In this document: in pieces, positions 30,891-37,577 of the stretch
Layout: every line of letters starts with the position of its first letter
How positions within the stretch are numbered: the stretch's first letter is position 1
Assembly: GCA_021161675.1 (NCBI GenBank)
Contig: JAGHAF010000106.1
Location: forward strand, 1-37,577
DNA length: 37,577 nt
Origin: Planctomycetota bacterium
GTDB taxonomy: Bacteria > Planctomycetota > Brocadiia > SM23-32
Direction: 5' to 3'
The notes under the pieces: model-generated
The model's input: only the letters and a program-made list of their open reading frames with translations
Told to the model about the DNA's origin: nothing
Databases searched by the model: none
Program-made: the position numbers and the translations under genes

Positions 30891-31423
30891 TGCAGCCCTC
30901 CCGGCAGCATGGCGCCCAGCTTCTGCTTGAGTCTCTTGCGGCCACGATGGACCAGCACTCCGGCGTTCGCCTCGCTGGTATCGAGCGCGTCGGCAATGTC
31001 CCGAAGGCTGCTGCCCATCGCCTTCAGTTCGACGGCGGCGCGCTGCATCGGGGGCATGGCGCTCAATTCCTCGCCGACGGCCTCGAGCGTCTCGCGCGTC
31101 ACGGCCACTCGCAGGGGATCATCCGCCCCGGGGTTGGACAGTCCCTCGGCAAGTGTCCCGCCGTCGCCCCGTCCCGCATCCAGGCTGCGCAGCTCTCTGG
31201 CGCGCAGTCTCGCGCTCAGACATGCGTTAGTCACGGAACGGAACAGCAGTTTATCGCCGTCTTTCACAAGATCATACTCCGAATGCTCGAACAGCCGCAG
31301 GAACACGTCCTGCACGATGTCCTCCGCCCTATCCGGGCGGCTGAGCAGGGATTTCGCGTAGCCAATCGCCCGGGGGGCGACCCGCCTTACCCAGCTCTCG
31401 ATCCTGTCATCCCATTCTGTCAA
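30887..31423 (-). CDS. ECF-family RNA polymerase sigma factor
   Basis: I take the start as TTG 31423 because GGAGG lies 6 bases upstream; another TTG at 31438 is possible, and there is no ATG near. The 178-residue product has region 2 near residues 15-75 (AIGYAKSLLSRPDRAEDIVQ, then DVFLRLFEHSEYDL and FRSVTNACLSARLRA). Region 4 is near 115-170 (AMPPMQRAAVELKAMGSSL, then RDIADALDTSEANAGVLVHRG with RKRLKQKL). It is unrelated in detail to the sigma factor at 410-946. It heads three overlapping genes and probably controls them and others. I see no convincing promoter of either standard or ECF type just upstream. Confidence 0.93.
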   Translation of the reverse strand: MTEWDDRIESWVRRVAPRAIGYAKSLLSRPDRAEDIVQDVFLRLFEHSEYDLVKDGDKLLFRSVTNACLSARLRARELRSLDAGRGDGGTLAEGLSNPGADDPLRVAVTRETLEAVGEELSAMPPMQRAAVELKAMGSSLRDIADALDTSEANAGVLVHRGRKRLKQKLGAMLPGGLQ

Positions 31424-31524
31424 GCCCTTCCTCCGCAAGCGGGGGTGACTTCTACCATCATGAACGCCGAACCAGCCCCCATCTTACAGGAAAATCAGGC
31501 GCAGAACGCGCCAGGGATGAATAC

Positions 31525-31545
31525 GCCGTGGCCGGCGAAGGATGA
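31525..31545. repeat. Inverted copy of the 25749-25769 segment
   Basis: GCCGTGG-C-CGGCGAAGGATGA is the reverse complement of 25749-25769 with 20 of 21 bases equal. Confidence 0.55.
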
Positions 31546-31607
31546 AGTACGAAGGCAAAACGGTCCAATTCAACAGCAACGGCAAGGGTCCGGGAGAAAG
31601 CTTTCAG

Positions 31608-31628
31608 AATTCATAATGCATAATTCTG
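31608..31628. repeat. Heptamer array AATTCAT-AATGCAT-AATTCTG
   Basis: Three in-phase 7-mers differing at few positions. The set is also near-palindromic. Confidence 0.5.
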
Positions 31629-31750
31629 TCTTCCGCCTTCTGAAGCCGTTCCGTCCCGCCACTACGGGATCAGGGCCCTGAGGTCACGGCTGCGGGACGA
31701 AGGACGCATCTTGCCCGAAGTGCGCTTTAGTCGGATGAAGCGCTTTTAAT

Positions 31751-31778
31751 TTGCTTTTGAGCGGTACTCATGTATAGT
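31751..31778 (+). promoter_or_regulatory. Orphan sigma70-like promoter in spacer
   Basis: TTGCTT (31751-31756) and TATAGT (31773-31778), 16 bases apart. No gene follows within 700 bases on this strand. It might drive a small RNA or be chance. Confidence 0.3.
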
Positions 31779-31847
31779 TGTGCTGGCAGAAGTCGTACAG
31801 TGTCTCCGATTCAGGCAGTAGCGGTCGTTTTTGCCGCGAGACAGATC

Positions 31848-31961
31848 AGGTGAGCAGGAGAGCGCAGGCGAGCGCGTTTGGTGGAATCTCAGTGGAGTCA
31901 GTGAACGCAGAGTTTTTTCGTCGTTGTCACCTGTTCCCCTGTTCTCCTGCTCGCCTGCTCT
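31848..31961. repeat. Inverted pair of octamer arrays
   Basis: AGGTGAGC-AGGAGAGC-(GC)-AGGCGAGC at 31848-31873 faces CCTGTTCC-CCTGTTCT-CCTGCTCG-CCTGCTCT at 31930-31961. The unit is 8 bases in both, and the second array is the reverse complement type of the first, about 57 bases apart. Confidence 0.55.
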
Positions 31962-31962
31962 A

Positions 31963-31986
31963 TTTTGCCCCGCAGGCGGGGCAAAA
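31963..31986. repeat. Exact 24-base palindrome
   Basis: TTTTGCCCCGC and GCGGGGCAAAA flank a 2-base centre. Since the hairpin is followed by A rather than T on either strand, it is not a standard terminator. Confidence 0.6.
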
Positions 31987-32023
31987 TGGGGGTCTCTGAC
32001 AAAACAAATCCTAAGCGTTCACC

Positions 32024-32247
32024 GCAGAGTTCGCACAGAACGCAGAGGCGGCAAAGGACACAAGGGAGACGTGGAACAAACCACCTCTCACCATATCTTT
32101 GCCGTTGTGCGCGCCTCCGGCGTCGCATCCCCCGCCTTCGCGAGGGGGCGCCTTAGCGCCGCGCTACGGCGCGCCGGCGGCTTCGGGACGCGCCCGTCGG
32201 GCTCGCAACCGGTGTTCTCCGTGCCCTCCGTGGCTTCGTGGTGAAAG
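32024..32247. repeat. Inverted pair of nonamer arrays
   Basis: Five 9-mers run from 32024 (GCAGAGTTC, GCACAGAAC, GCAGAGGCG, GCAAAGGAC, ACAAGGGAG). Three more, of reverse-complement type, run from 32213 (TGTTCTCCG, TGCCCTCCG, TGGCTTCGT). Together they bracket about 145 bases and look like the two ends of a small mobile or fold-back element. Confidence 0.5.
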
Positions 32248-32487
32248 GCGCCCAAACGGCTACAGCAGATATTAGGCGGCTATCCGATGCTGCAAACGTT
32301 CGGTAGCCGTAAACGACGGTTGCTCTTTGACATTTTGCGCTGCGTCAGTTGCCTCTGGCGCCGCGGATCGCGTGACTTTGTCGGCCCGCGGTCGGCCTGT
32401 TAGGGCAGGGCCTGGCTTGATCTTCCTGCCTGGCTCACGCGGCGCCGCAGCAGGTTGCGCCCGTGGCCGCGCGCCTGCGGGACGGCT

Positions 32488-32751
32488 TCAGGAAAGCTCC
32501 CCCACGATCCGCGCCAACCTGCCCAGGTCCCGCGCCTCGACCACGCTCTCGGCCCGCCCCGCGTGAACCCCGGCGTTGACGAGCGCCGTGCGCACGCCCT
32601 TCCACAGGCGCTGCGCCTTCTTCTGATCCTCGCACACGTAGAGCTCGGAGACGGCCTCCGAGAGCTTCTGATAGGCGGCGTCATCCCGGTTTTCGTAGTA
32701 CCGCTTGACGATGCCCTTCTGATGAGGCGTCAGCCATTGGTTTTTGGCCAT
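32488..32751 (-). CDS. Small conserved protein of unknown function
   Basis: 87 residues from ATG 32751; the frame is open for 20 more codons but the segment MAKNQWLTPHQKGIVKRYYE is the recognisable start. The body is two helices: KLSEAVSELYVCEDQKKAQRLW, split as AVSELYVCEDQKKAQ, then KGVRTALVNAGV. A third helix follows in SVVEARDLGRLARIVGEL. From memory, this 'LTP-Q--IVKRYYEN-DD' protein recurs widely in Planctomycetota without assigned function. No strong ribosome site is visible. Downstream of the FKBP lipoprotein gene by 31 bases on the same strand, it may share its transcript. Confidence 0.7.
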   Translation of the reverse strand: MAKNQWLTPHQKGIVKRYYENRDDAAYQKLSEAVSELYVCEDQKKAQRLWKGVRTALVNAGVHAGRAESVVEARDLGRLARIVGELS

Positions 32752-32757
32752 TGTTAA

Positions 32758-32770
32758 CCCGGATATTTCA
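32758..32770. repeat. Third copy of CCCGGATATTTCA
   Basis: This 13-base core matches the ends of the inverted-repeat element at 21805-22059. Here it is alone, in the 31-base space between the small conserved gene and the FKBP gene. A 13-mer recurring by chance in 37 kb is unlikely. Confidence 0.5.
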
Positions 32771-32782
32771 GGACCGATGTCA

Positions 32783-33538
32783 TCACTTGGGCTCGACTTT
32801 GAGCAACTCAACCTCGAAGATCAGCAGTGCGTTCGGGCCGATCGTCCCCGGCGCCCCCTTGGCGCCATAAGCGAGGTCGGGAGGTATGAAAAGCTTCCAC
32901 TTGGAGCCTACCTTCATGAGCTGGAGGGCCTCTGTCCAGCCTTTAATGACCCGGTCGAGCGGAAACGTGACCGGTTTGCCACGCTCGTAAGAACTGTCGA
33001 AGACGGAGCCATCCAGCAGCTCACCACGGTAATTCACCGTCACAACGTCCGTCGGCCCGGGGCTTCGGCCCTCGCCCTGCTTGATGACTTCGTATTGCAG
33101 ACCACTTTCCAGGATGGTGACGCCTTCCTTTTTCGCGTTCTCGGCGAGGAAAGCTTCCGCTTTGTCCTTGTTTTCCTGTGCGAGTTGCTCAATTCGCCTG
33201 CGCCTTTGCGCCTCCATCTTGACCTTGAAGTCCTTCAGCATTTGCATGACCTCCTCCTCGGGCATGGCGGGTTCGGCGCCGGACAGACCGTCCTTCGCCC
33301 CCCGGGCGAACACTTCGGCATCCAACGGAGGGGCCTCCGTCTTGACCTGCTGACCCAGGTCCAATCCCAGAGCGTAACTCAGTTTCTTCACCCCCGTGTC
33401 GAGTTCCACCTTCGCTGCGCTCTTCTTTGCTTCCGAGCTTCCTCCGCCCTCCGAAGGCGCCTTACCCTTGCAACCGGTCATAAGGATAGCTGCGCCAAAG
33501 GCCCCTGCGATCATTACGACGACTATCAGCTTCTTCAT
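32783..33538 (-). CDS. FKBP-type peptidyl-prolyl cis-trans isomerase lipoprotein
   Basis: 251 residues from ATG 33538. MKKLIVVVMIAGAFGAAILMTGC is a lipoprotein signal: basic start, hydrophobic core, lipobox LMTGC with the lipidated cysteine at residue 23 (split: VVMIAGAFGAAILMTGC). An FKBP N-terminal dimerisation helix (about 50-125: LSYALGLDLGQQVK, EVMQMLKDFKVKMEAQ) is followed by the FKBP catalytic domain (about 140-250). The domain shows GRSPGPTDVVTVNYRGELLD (split: VVTVNYRGELLDG), FDSSYERGKPVTFPLDRVI, MKVGSKWKLFIPPDLAYG and LLIFEVELLKVE. It resembles MIP/FkpA periplasmic folding helpers, anchored to a membrane. The membrane is inferred to be the outer one because residue +2 is Lys, not Asp. 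Confidence 0.94.
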   Translation of the reverse strand: MKKLIVVVMIAGAFGAAILMTGCKGKAPSEGGGSSEAKKSAAKVELDTGVKKLSYALGLDLGQQVKTEAPPLDAEVFARGAKDGLSGAEPAMPEEEVMQMLKDFKVKMEAQRRRRIEQLAQENKDKAEAFLAENAKKEGVTILESGLQYEVIKQGEGRSPGPTDVVTVNYRGELLDGSVFDSSYERGKPVTFPLDRVIKGWTEALQLMKVGSKWKLFIPPDLAYGAKGAPGTIGPNALLIFEVELLKVEPK

Positions 33539-33591
33539 GGCTGCGTCTCGCTCTAACGTTCCGGGTTGACGGGAGAAGATTTTGAGCAATC

Positions 33592-33621
33592 ATAATAATG
33601 GATTTTTCGCTCCCATGCCAA
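33592..33621 (-). promoter_or_regulatory. Sigma70-type promoter of the FKBP gene
   Basis: Minus strand TTGGCA (33621-33616), 18-base spacer, TATTAT (33597-33592), about 55 bases before the ATG. Confidence 0.5.
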
Positions 33622-33737
33622 GTGCGTGTGCGCGGCGGGACGGACCGCAAGACTTGCTTTGTGGTTGCCGATTCGTGCAGAATCTTACTGTGTGGGCTTG
33701 AGCAATCCGGCATGCCCCTACGTAATGAGGTGGAACC

Positions 33738-34550
33738 ATGGGATTTGTGGAATTGTTCATCTGGTTGTGCGTCTGCCTGGCCCTGGGGAGCGTGATGCAT
33801 TACGTGATGGCCGGCGCCCTCAGCCATCGGGCCGTGCAGATCCTCGCAGCGCCCGGCATGGTCATCCGCAAGTTGTGCATGAGCGTGACGGCGCTCGCCT
33901 GCGGGGCGACCGTCACCCGGGTCCGGATTTACGATCTGGCGTCCAGGGACATAGACTTCCAGGCCCACGGCGTCAGCCGCATAGCCGACACGCTCGTCCC
34001 CGTGGCGCCATTGTTCGGCTCAGCGGTGGCGATGATGGCGCTGAACGTCGTGCTGGGCGGCCCCGTCAGCTTCCGCCACGCCCCGCCCGCGCTCGCATCC
34101 CTGGATACGCCGGGGCTATCGAGTTTCTGCGTCGGAATCTGGCACATTATCTCCCGCCTGGTCGAGCAAATGCGCGCCGCCGACTGGAGGAGCACGCAGT
34201 TCTACCTTTTGCTGGGGTTCGCCTTCAGCCTGGGACTCGGCGCCGGGCCGCCGCCGAAGAGGATCAGGAAAGCCATCCTCGGCGCCGCCCTGCTGACGGG
34301 CGCCCTGGCGCTGCTTGCATCCCTTACGTCCGGCGGCGAGCCGGCGGCCGTCAGCCCGCAGTGGGCTGACTCCGCCCGAAGCTTCATCGTAAACACCTCC
34401 GGCGCGGCCTTCGCAATGCTCGTGTACGGCGTGCCGGGCACGCTGGTGGTGGGCTGCTCGGTGCGCGTCTACGAACTGATGGCCCGCACGGGCAAGCGCA
34501 AGGGCAAGAGCGCGGGCCTCTCCACCGGAGATGAGAGCCGCGCGGCATAG
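33738..34550 (+). CDS. Multi-pass membrane protein resembling an M50-like family without the zinc motif
   Basis: 270 residues from ATG 33738 with GAGGTGG upstream. About five membrane helices: 3-28, 80-105 (LVPVAPLFGSAVAMMALNVV), 150-170 (YLLLGFAFSLGLGAG), 175-195, and 225-250. One segment, ILAAPGMVIRKLCMSVTALA with GATVTRVRIYDL, lines up with families that carry PG-VVHE-SHA--A-LTG--V-RV at that spot. Here the HE..H residues read RKL-C-M, so a metallopeptidase function is not supported. This comparison is from memory and untested. A pseudoenzyme or a plain membrane protein are both possible. It is transcribed divergently from the FKBP gene. Confidence 0.6.
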   Translation: MGFVELFIWLCVCLALGSVMHYVMAGALSHRAVQILAAPGMVIRKLCMSVTALACGATVTRVRIYDLASRDIDFQAHGVSRIADTLVPVAPLFGSAVAMMALNVVLGGPVSFRHAPPALASLDTPGLSSFCVGIWHIISRLVEQMRAADWRSTQFYLLLGFAFSLGLGAGPPPKRIRKAILGAALLTGALALLASLTSGGEPAAVSPQWADSARSFIVNTSGAAFAMLVYGVPGTLVVGCSVRVYELMARTGKRKGKSAGLSTGDESRAA

Positions 34551-34588
34551 GCAGTTTTGAATTAATGTATTCCTGTTTCCAGGCAAGT

Positions 34589-34683
34589 GGTCCGCCGGGG
34601 ACGGCGGACCTACCCATAACTACCGGCGGGTAGGCGCGGCGTCCTCGCCGCACAAGCATCCGGTCCGCCAGGGACACCGGACG
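34589..34683. repeat. Cluster of three short hairpins upstream of folC
   Basis: GGTCCGCCG/CGGCGGACC (34589-34610, loop GGGA) is a perfect 9-bp stem. GCGGCG/CGCCGC (34636-34651, loop TCCT) and CCGGT/ACCGG (34660-34680) follow. The texture (GTCCGCC-GGGGAC-GGCGGAC; GGCGCGGCGTCCTCGCCGC) looks like a dispersed repeat family. Confidence 0.5.
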
Positions 34684-34691
34684 CTGGCCCT

Positions 34692-34715
34692 AGCAACTTG
34701 GCAACTTAGCAACTC
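34692..34715. repeat. Tandem octamer just upstream of folC
   Basis: AGCAACTT, GGCAACTT and AGCAACTC are three in-phase 8-mers ending 23 bases before the folC start. Confidence 0.55.
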
Positions 34716-34738
34716 TTCTGCGGAACCTGGAGAAGACG

Positions 34739-36172
34739 GTGGCGCCGTCCAACCATCCCATACAGACTTACGAAGAGGCCGTTCGGTTCGTCGAGCAGGC
34801 GCTCAATTACGAGAAGATCAGGCGCTGGCCATACACGGACAAGGCCCTTAAGCTGAGCCGCACCGAAGAGCTGCTCGCCTTCCTGGGCGACCCTCACCGG
34901 CGCTACCGGATAATCCACGTGGCGGGCACCAAGGGCAAGGGAACCACCGCCGCCGCCGCCGCGCACATCCTCAGCGCCCACGGACACCGCACCGGCCTGC
35001 TCACCTCCCCGCACCTGGTGACGCACCGGGAGCGTATCCGCATCGACGGCCGCCCAATCACGGAGGACGGCTTCGTCCGGGGCATCCGGACTATGCAGGA
35101 TTACATCCAGCGCAAACGGGACGAAGAGGCGCGCACCGGCGTCCACGCGCCCACCTATTTCGAGATGCTCACGGCGCTCGCATTCGACTTTTTCGCCCGC
35201 GCCGGGGCGGAGTGGGCGCTCGTCGAGGTCGGCCTGGGCGGCCGGCTGGATTCAACGAACGTCGTCTCCCCCGAATGCTGCGTGATTACCCCAATCGGCT
35301 TCGACCACATGGATAAGCTGGGCGAGACGACGCGCGAAATCGCCGGAGAAAAGGCGGGCATCCTCAAGGCCGGCGTCCCCGTTGTCCTGGGCCGCCAGCC
35401 CTACGCCGACGCGCTGAAGGCTCTGCGCCGCCGCTCCGACGAGCTTCAATGCCCCCGATGGGAAGTGGGCCGCCAGCTTGAAGTCGTCTCCCCCGCGCCC
35501 CTCAGAGCCCCCGCGGAGCGGCCCGACGCGCCCGTCGGATGGCGGTTCGGGCTGCGCACGCCCGCAGGGGATTATCCGGCGTTGTTCACGCCCATGCTGG
35601 GTCGCCACCAGCTCGACAACCTGGCCGCCGCCGTGGGGGCCGTGGAGATGTGCGCCCGGTTGGAGGGGCTTTCGATCCGGCGCCGGCGCGTCGCCGAGTG
35701 CCTGCGTGAGTTCCGAATGCCCGCCCGGCTGGAACTGCTCCAGCGCAGCCCCGCCGTGCTGCTGGACGTGGCGCACACCGTCGAGTCAACCGACGCGCTG
35801 CTCGCCGCGCTGCAAACGCACTTCCCCGGCAGACCGGTGCGGGTCGTATTCGGCTGCTCCTCCAGCAAGGACGCGCGCGGCATGTTGGCTCGTTTCAAGG
35901 GCCGCTGTGTGACCTTCACCGCCACCCAGGCCGACATGTCGCGGGCCATGCCCGTGGATGAGACGCTCCAAGCCGCCCGCGACGTCCAGGTGGCCGCGCC
36001 AGAGCATCTGAAGGCCGTGGCGGACTCCCGCGAGGCGGCGCAGGACGCCATCGAGGGGGCCGCGCCGGGGGACGTCGTCTGCATAACCGGTTCGTTCTTC
36101 ACCGCCGGTGAGATACTGGGAGAAAGGATGAAGAGCGAAGAGGAAACGGCTGACAAGCGCGATCTACGGTAG
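34739..36172 (+). CDS. folC: Bifunctional folylpolyglutamate synthase / dihydrofolate synthase
   Basis: The enzyme adds glutamate to dihydropteroate and further glutamates to folates, using ATP. From GTG 34739 (GGAGAAG upstream) it is 477 residues, somewhat longer than usual. The Mur-ligase-like N-domain shows YRIIHVAGTKGKGTTAAAAAHI (split: HVAGTKGKGTTAAAAAHI) with the P-loop, GLLTSPHLVTHRERI, the GIRTMQDYIQ omega-loop region, ALAFDFFARAGAEWALVEVG (split: FDFFARAGAEWALVEVG) and the LGGRLDSTNVVSPECCVITP block. It then has IGFDHMDKLGETTREIAGEK and AGILKAGVPVV. The C-domain has LDVAHTVESTDALLAAL, where the second ATP-site aspartate/His lies. Convergent with the next gene, whose 3' end is 7 bases away. 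Confidence 0.94.
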   Translation: MAPSNHPIQTYEEAVRFVEQALNYEKIRRWPYTDKALKLSRTEELLAFLGDPHRRYRIIHVAGTKGKGTTAAAAAHILSAHGHRTGLLTSPHLVTHRERIRIDGRPITEDGFVRGIRTMQDYIQRKRDEEARTGVHAPTYFEMLTALAFDFFARAGAEWALVEVGLGGRLDSTNVVSPECCVITPIGFDHMDKLGETTREIAGEKAGILKAGVPVVLGRQPYADALKALRRRSDELQCPRWEVGRQLEVVSPAPLRAPAERPDAPVGWRFGLRTPAGDYPALFTPMLGRHQLDNLAAAVGAVEMCARLEGLSIRRRRVAECLREFRMPARLELLQRSPAVLLDVAHTVESTDALLAALQTHFPGRPVRVVFGCSSSKDARGMLARFKGRCVTFTATQADMSRAMPVDETLQAARDVQVAAPEHLKAVADSREAAQDAIEGAAPGDVVCITGSFFTAGEILGERMKSEEETADKRDLR

Positions 36173-36179
36173 TACACTG

Positions 36180-37577
36180 TCAGTATTGCTGGTTCTCCTT
36201 CAGCCTGGCGGCCTTCGCGGCTGCGCTGGCCGCCAGCTTGTCGTCACCGGTGGCGGACGCCGCTTCGGAGAGCGCGCGCCAGCTCAGGGCGCTCGCGGGG
36301 AAGAGCTTCACCGCCTGCCGGGCGGCCTTGAGCGCATCCTGGAGCATTCCCCTGGAGTCCTCCGGGCGCTCAGGGGCCAGCCTGACCAGGCAGCGCGCCC
36401 TCGCGGCCAACGCGCCCCCGCATTCTGGTGTGCGGGCAAGAACGATGTCCAGCTCCTCCATCAGCGCCGCAATGTCCACATTTTCAAAGCGATCCGGCCG
36501 CAGCGCCGGATTGCTCAACTTAAGCTCCGGCAGTCCCGGCCGGCGCTCTTCATATACGTCGTCGCGAAGCGCAACCAGGACAGTGTCATCCCAGTAGACG
36601 CAACGCCACCGGTCGTCGGCGAAGATATGCGCGGCGGGCCGCTTCCCATAGCGCAGGATCAGCATCTTCACCTTCCAGCGCCGCAGGACTTCCTGCCAAC
36701 CTTCGGCGCCATCTTCCACTTTCAATGCCTGCCGGATCAGGTCGTCTCCGTAAACCAGACAGCGCCCGTCAATGAAAACCTTCCTGGCCGGCCAGAATCG
36801 CCATATCAGGTAGCCCCCCCACTCATAGGTGTTGTAGAAGCGCAGGTCCAGCCCGTTCGACTCTATGAAAGCCGCCGCGTTCACGGGCAGCTGTCGCCGC
36901 GGGGGCTTGAGCCAGGAGCATTGCCGCTGCGAGACGGGCAGGACGCCCACCACGAGGGCCAGCAGCGCCGCCACCCAGGCGTACAGCGGCCGGGCAGATG
37001 CCTTATCCGACAGGTAAGAGCGGGCCGCCACCAGGTGGTATCCAAATATCGAAGGGGTCAACAGCATCACCCATGCCACGTGGCGGCAAGACTTGATGGC
37101 CAACAGGGCAAACCCGAAGAACAGCAGGCCGTCGGTCACGAATACGTTGGCTTCACGGCGAAGCCGACCCGCCCGCCGGCTAAGGAGGAAGGAACGCAGC
37201 ATCGCGACCGCCCCAATCCCCAGCACGGCCCAGAACAACATGAAGTTCCCACTCAGGGGCATGGGCTGCCATTCGCATATCCTGCTGAGCAGATGCACTT
37301 CTAACATAAGGCGGAACGGGTACATCAGCGCGCCCGCCCCGTTCGGCGTCACCACCGAAACGACCAGGCACGCGCATCCGGCAAAGAGCATGGCCCGAAA
37401 GCGCGCACCCGTCGGGCCGCTTGCCAGTCGGGTCCACAGGCGCCCCTCGCGCCGGCGCGCGTAGCGCATCATTTCCCCCACGCCGAAGGCGCCCAACAGC
37501 AGGAAGCCGCTCAGGAAACCGGCATGCAGGTTCACCCACAGCAGGTTCAGAAGCGGCAGCAGCGCCAGGCGCCCCCC
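36180..37577 (-). CDS. Multi-pass membrane protein with soluble C-terminal domain, partial (N-terminus beyond window)
   Basis: The minus-strand frame is open from base 37577 to TGA 36180 (465 codons), so the N-terminus is missing; the visible start begins within a helix (LALLPLLNLLWVNLHAGF). About seven hydrophobic helices span residues 1-240, with the PxLxxxLWVNLHAGF motif and MYPFRLMLEVHLLSRICEWQ that resemble the Planctomycetota multi-pass proteins related to GT39/dolichyl-phosphate-mannose transferases. After about 250, a soluble domain contains YNTYEWGGYLIWRFWPARKV and FIDGRCLVYGDDLIRQAL, and then a helical, TPR-like stretch (about 375-465). It may be a membrane glycosyltransferase or a related envelope protein. 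The missing N-terminus prevents a sharper call. Confidence 0.7.
   Translation of the reverse strand, partial: GGRLALLPLLNLLWVNLHAGFLSGFLLLGAFGVGEMMRYARRREGRLWTRLASGPTGARFRAMLFAGCACLVVSVVTPNGAGALMYPFRLMLEVHLLSRICEWQPMPLSGNFMLFWAVLGIGAVAMLRSFLLSRRAGRLRREANVFVTDGLLFFGFALLAIKSCRHVAWVMLLTPSIFGYHLVAARSYLSDKASARPLYAWVAALLALVVGVLPVSQRQCSWLKPPRRQLPVNAAAFIESNGLDLRFYNTYEWGGYLIWRFWPARKVFIDGRCLVYGDDLIRQALKVEDGAEGWQEVLRRWKVKMLILRYGKRPAAHIFADDRWRCVYWDDTVLVALRDDVYEERRPGLPELKLSNPALRPDRFENVDIAALMEELDIVLARTPECGGALAARARCLVRLAPERPEDSRGMLQDALKAARQAVKLFPASALSWRALSEAASATGDDKLAASAAAKAARLKENQQY

Larger units (their letters stand above)
31424..32487. other. 1.06-kb gene-free, repeat-rich spacer
   Basis: No open frame here has a plausible start, ribosome site or family resemblance. 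The region instead holds arrays of 7-, 8- and 9-base degenerate repeats, several in inverted pairs, an exact 24-base palindrome and an orphan promoter-like sequence; these are listed separately. It looks like a tolerated landing site for short repeats. Confidence 0.7.

Noticed and set aside
31963..31986. Perfect palindrome as a bidirectional terminator
   Set aside because: Both strands run the stem into A's, not T's, and a 2-base loop is not sterically possible; the shape does not fit rho-independent termination.
32024..32247. Repeat arrays as a CRISPR locus
   Set aside because: Units are 7-9 bases, contiguous, degenerate, with no spacers and no cas genes.
31424..32487. Short open frames (for example around 31778-31999) as small genes
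   Set aside because: They pass through repeat arrays, lack ribosome sites and do not resemble known families.

Overview
The window is high-GC, gene-dense bacterial chromosome. It encodes a lipid A enzyme (LpxB), so the cell has an outer membrane. Several traits point to the Planctomycetota or a neighbouring PVC-like uncultured lineage: an omega subunit with a GGRF-LTAL-QK core, a pseudopilin-like 'HG-LP--IEELVPQYLDEVPRDPFDGKPLRY' tail on a secreted protein, a small 'LTPHQKGIVKRYYENRDD' protein, and intergenic spacers full of short degenerate tandem arrays. This placement is inferred from family resemblance recalled by eye, not from a search. I saw no tRNA, rRNA, transposase, phage gene or CRISPR array.

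Layout. 1-946 (minus): an ECF sigma factor and a zinc-binding membrane anti-sigma factor cut by the left edge. 1130-3597 (plus): a secreted protein of unknown role, then lpxB. 3616-4659 (minus): a Gfo/Idh/MocA oxidoreductase. 4916-10253 (plus): a long compact housekeeping run, pheA-tpiA-secG-yicC-gmk-rpoZ-coaC-dut, behind a good sigma70-type promoter. 10355-11016: a ribbon-helix-helix-like antitoxin and a PIN toxin whose end is frameshifted at a run of seven C. 11013-11528: a probable remnant of a metallopeptidase-like gene. 11638-14493 (plus): sugar isomerase-like TIM barrel, PIG-L deacetylase and NagB-like deaminase, a candidate amino-sugar route. 14572-15027 (minus): a small heat-shock protein with a textbook sigma54 -24/-12 promoter and a rho-independent terminator. 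15426-17285: a RACo-type ferredoxin/ASKHA protein. 17386-20278 (minus): the canonical rpsB-tsf-pyrH-frr operon, sharing a divergent promoter region with galE (20581-21573).

22108-28530 (minus) holds a second carbohydrate region: DegT aminotransferase, PIG-L deacetylase and creatininase-family amidohydrolase in one promoter-led run, then an FGGY kinase with a fucose/arabinose-isomerase-like protein, then an SGNH hydrolase. 28726-31423 (minus) is a translationally coupled trio: ECF sigma factor, single-pass membrane protein and large exported protein. 31424-32487 is a gene-free, repeat-rich spacer. 32488-33538 (minus) has the small conserved protein and an FKBP lipoprotein. 33738-34550 is a membrane protein resembling M50-like families without the zinc motif. 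34739-36172 is folC. A multi-pass membrane protein with a solenoid-like tail is cut by the right edge.

The most interesting signals are the two PIG-L-containing sugar clusters, the sigma54 control of the small heat-shock gene, the coupled sigma/membrane/exported trio, and the intergenic arrays of 7-, 8- and 9-base degenerate repeats. No single locus is clearly a new defence or mobile system.
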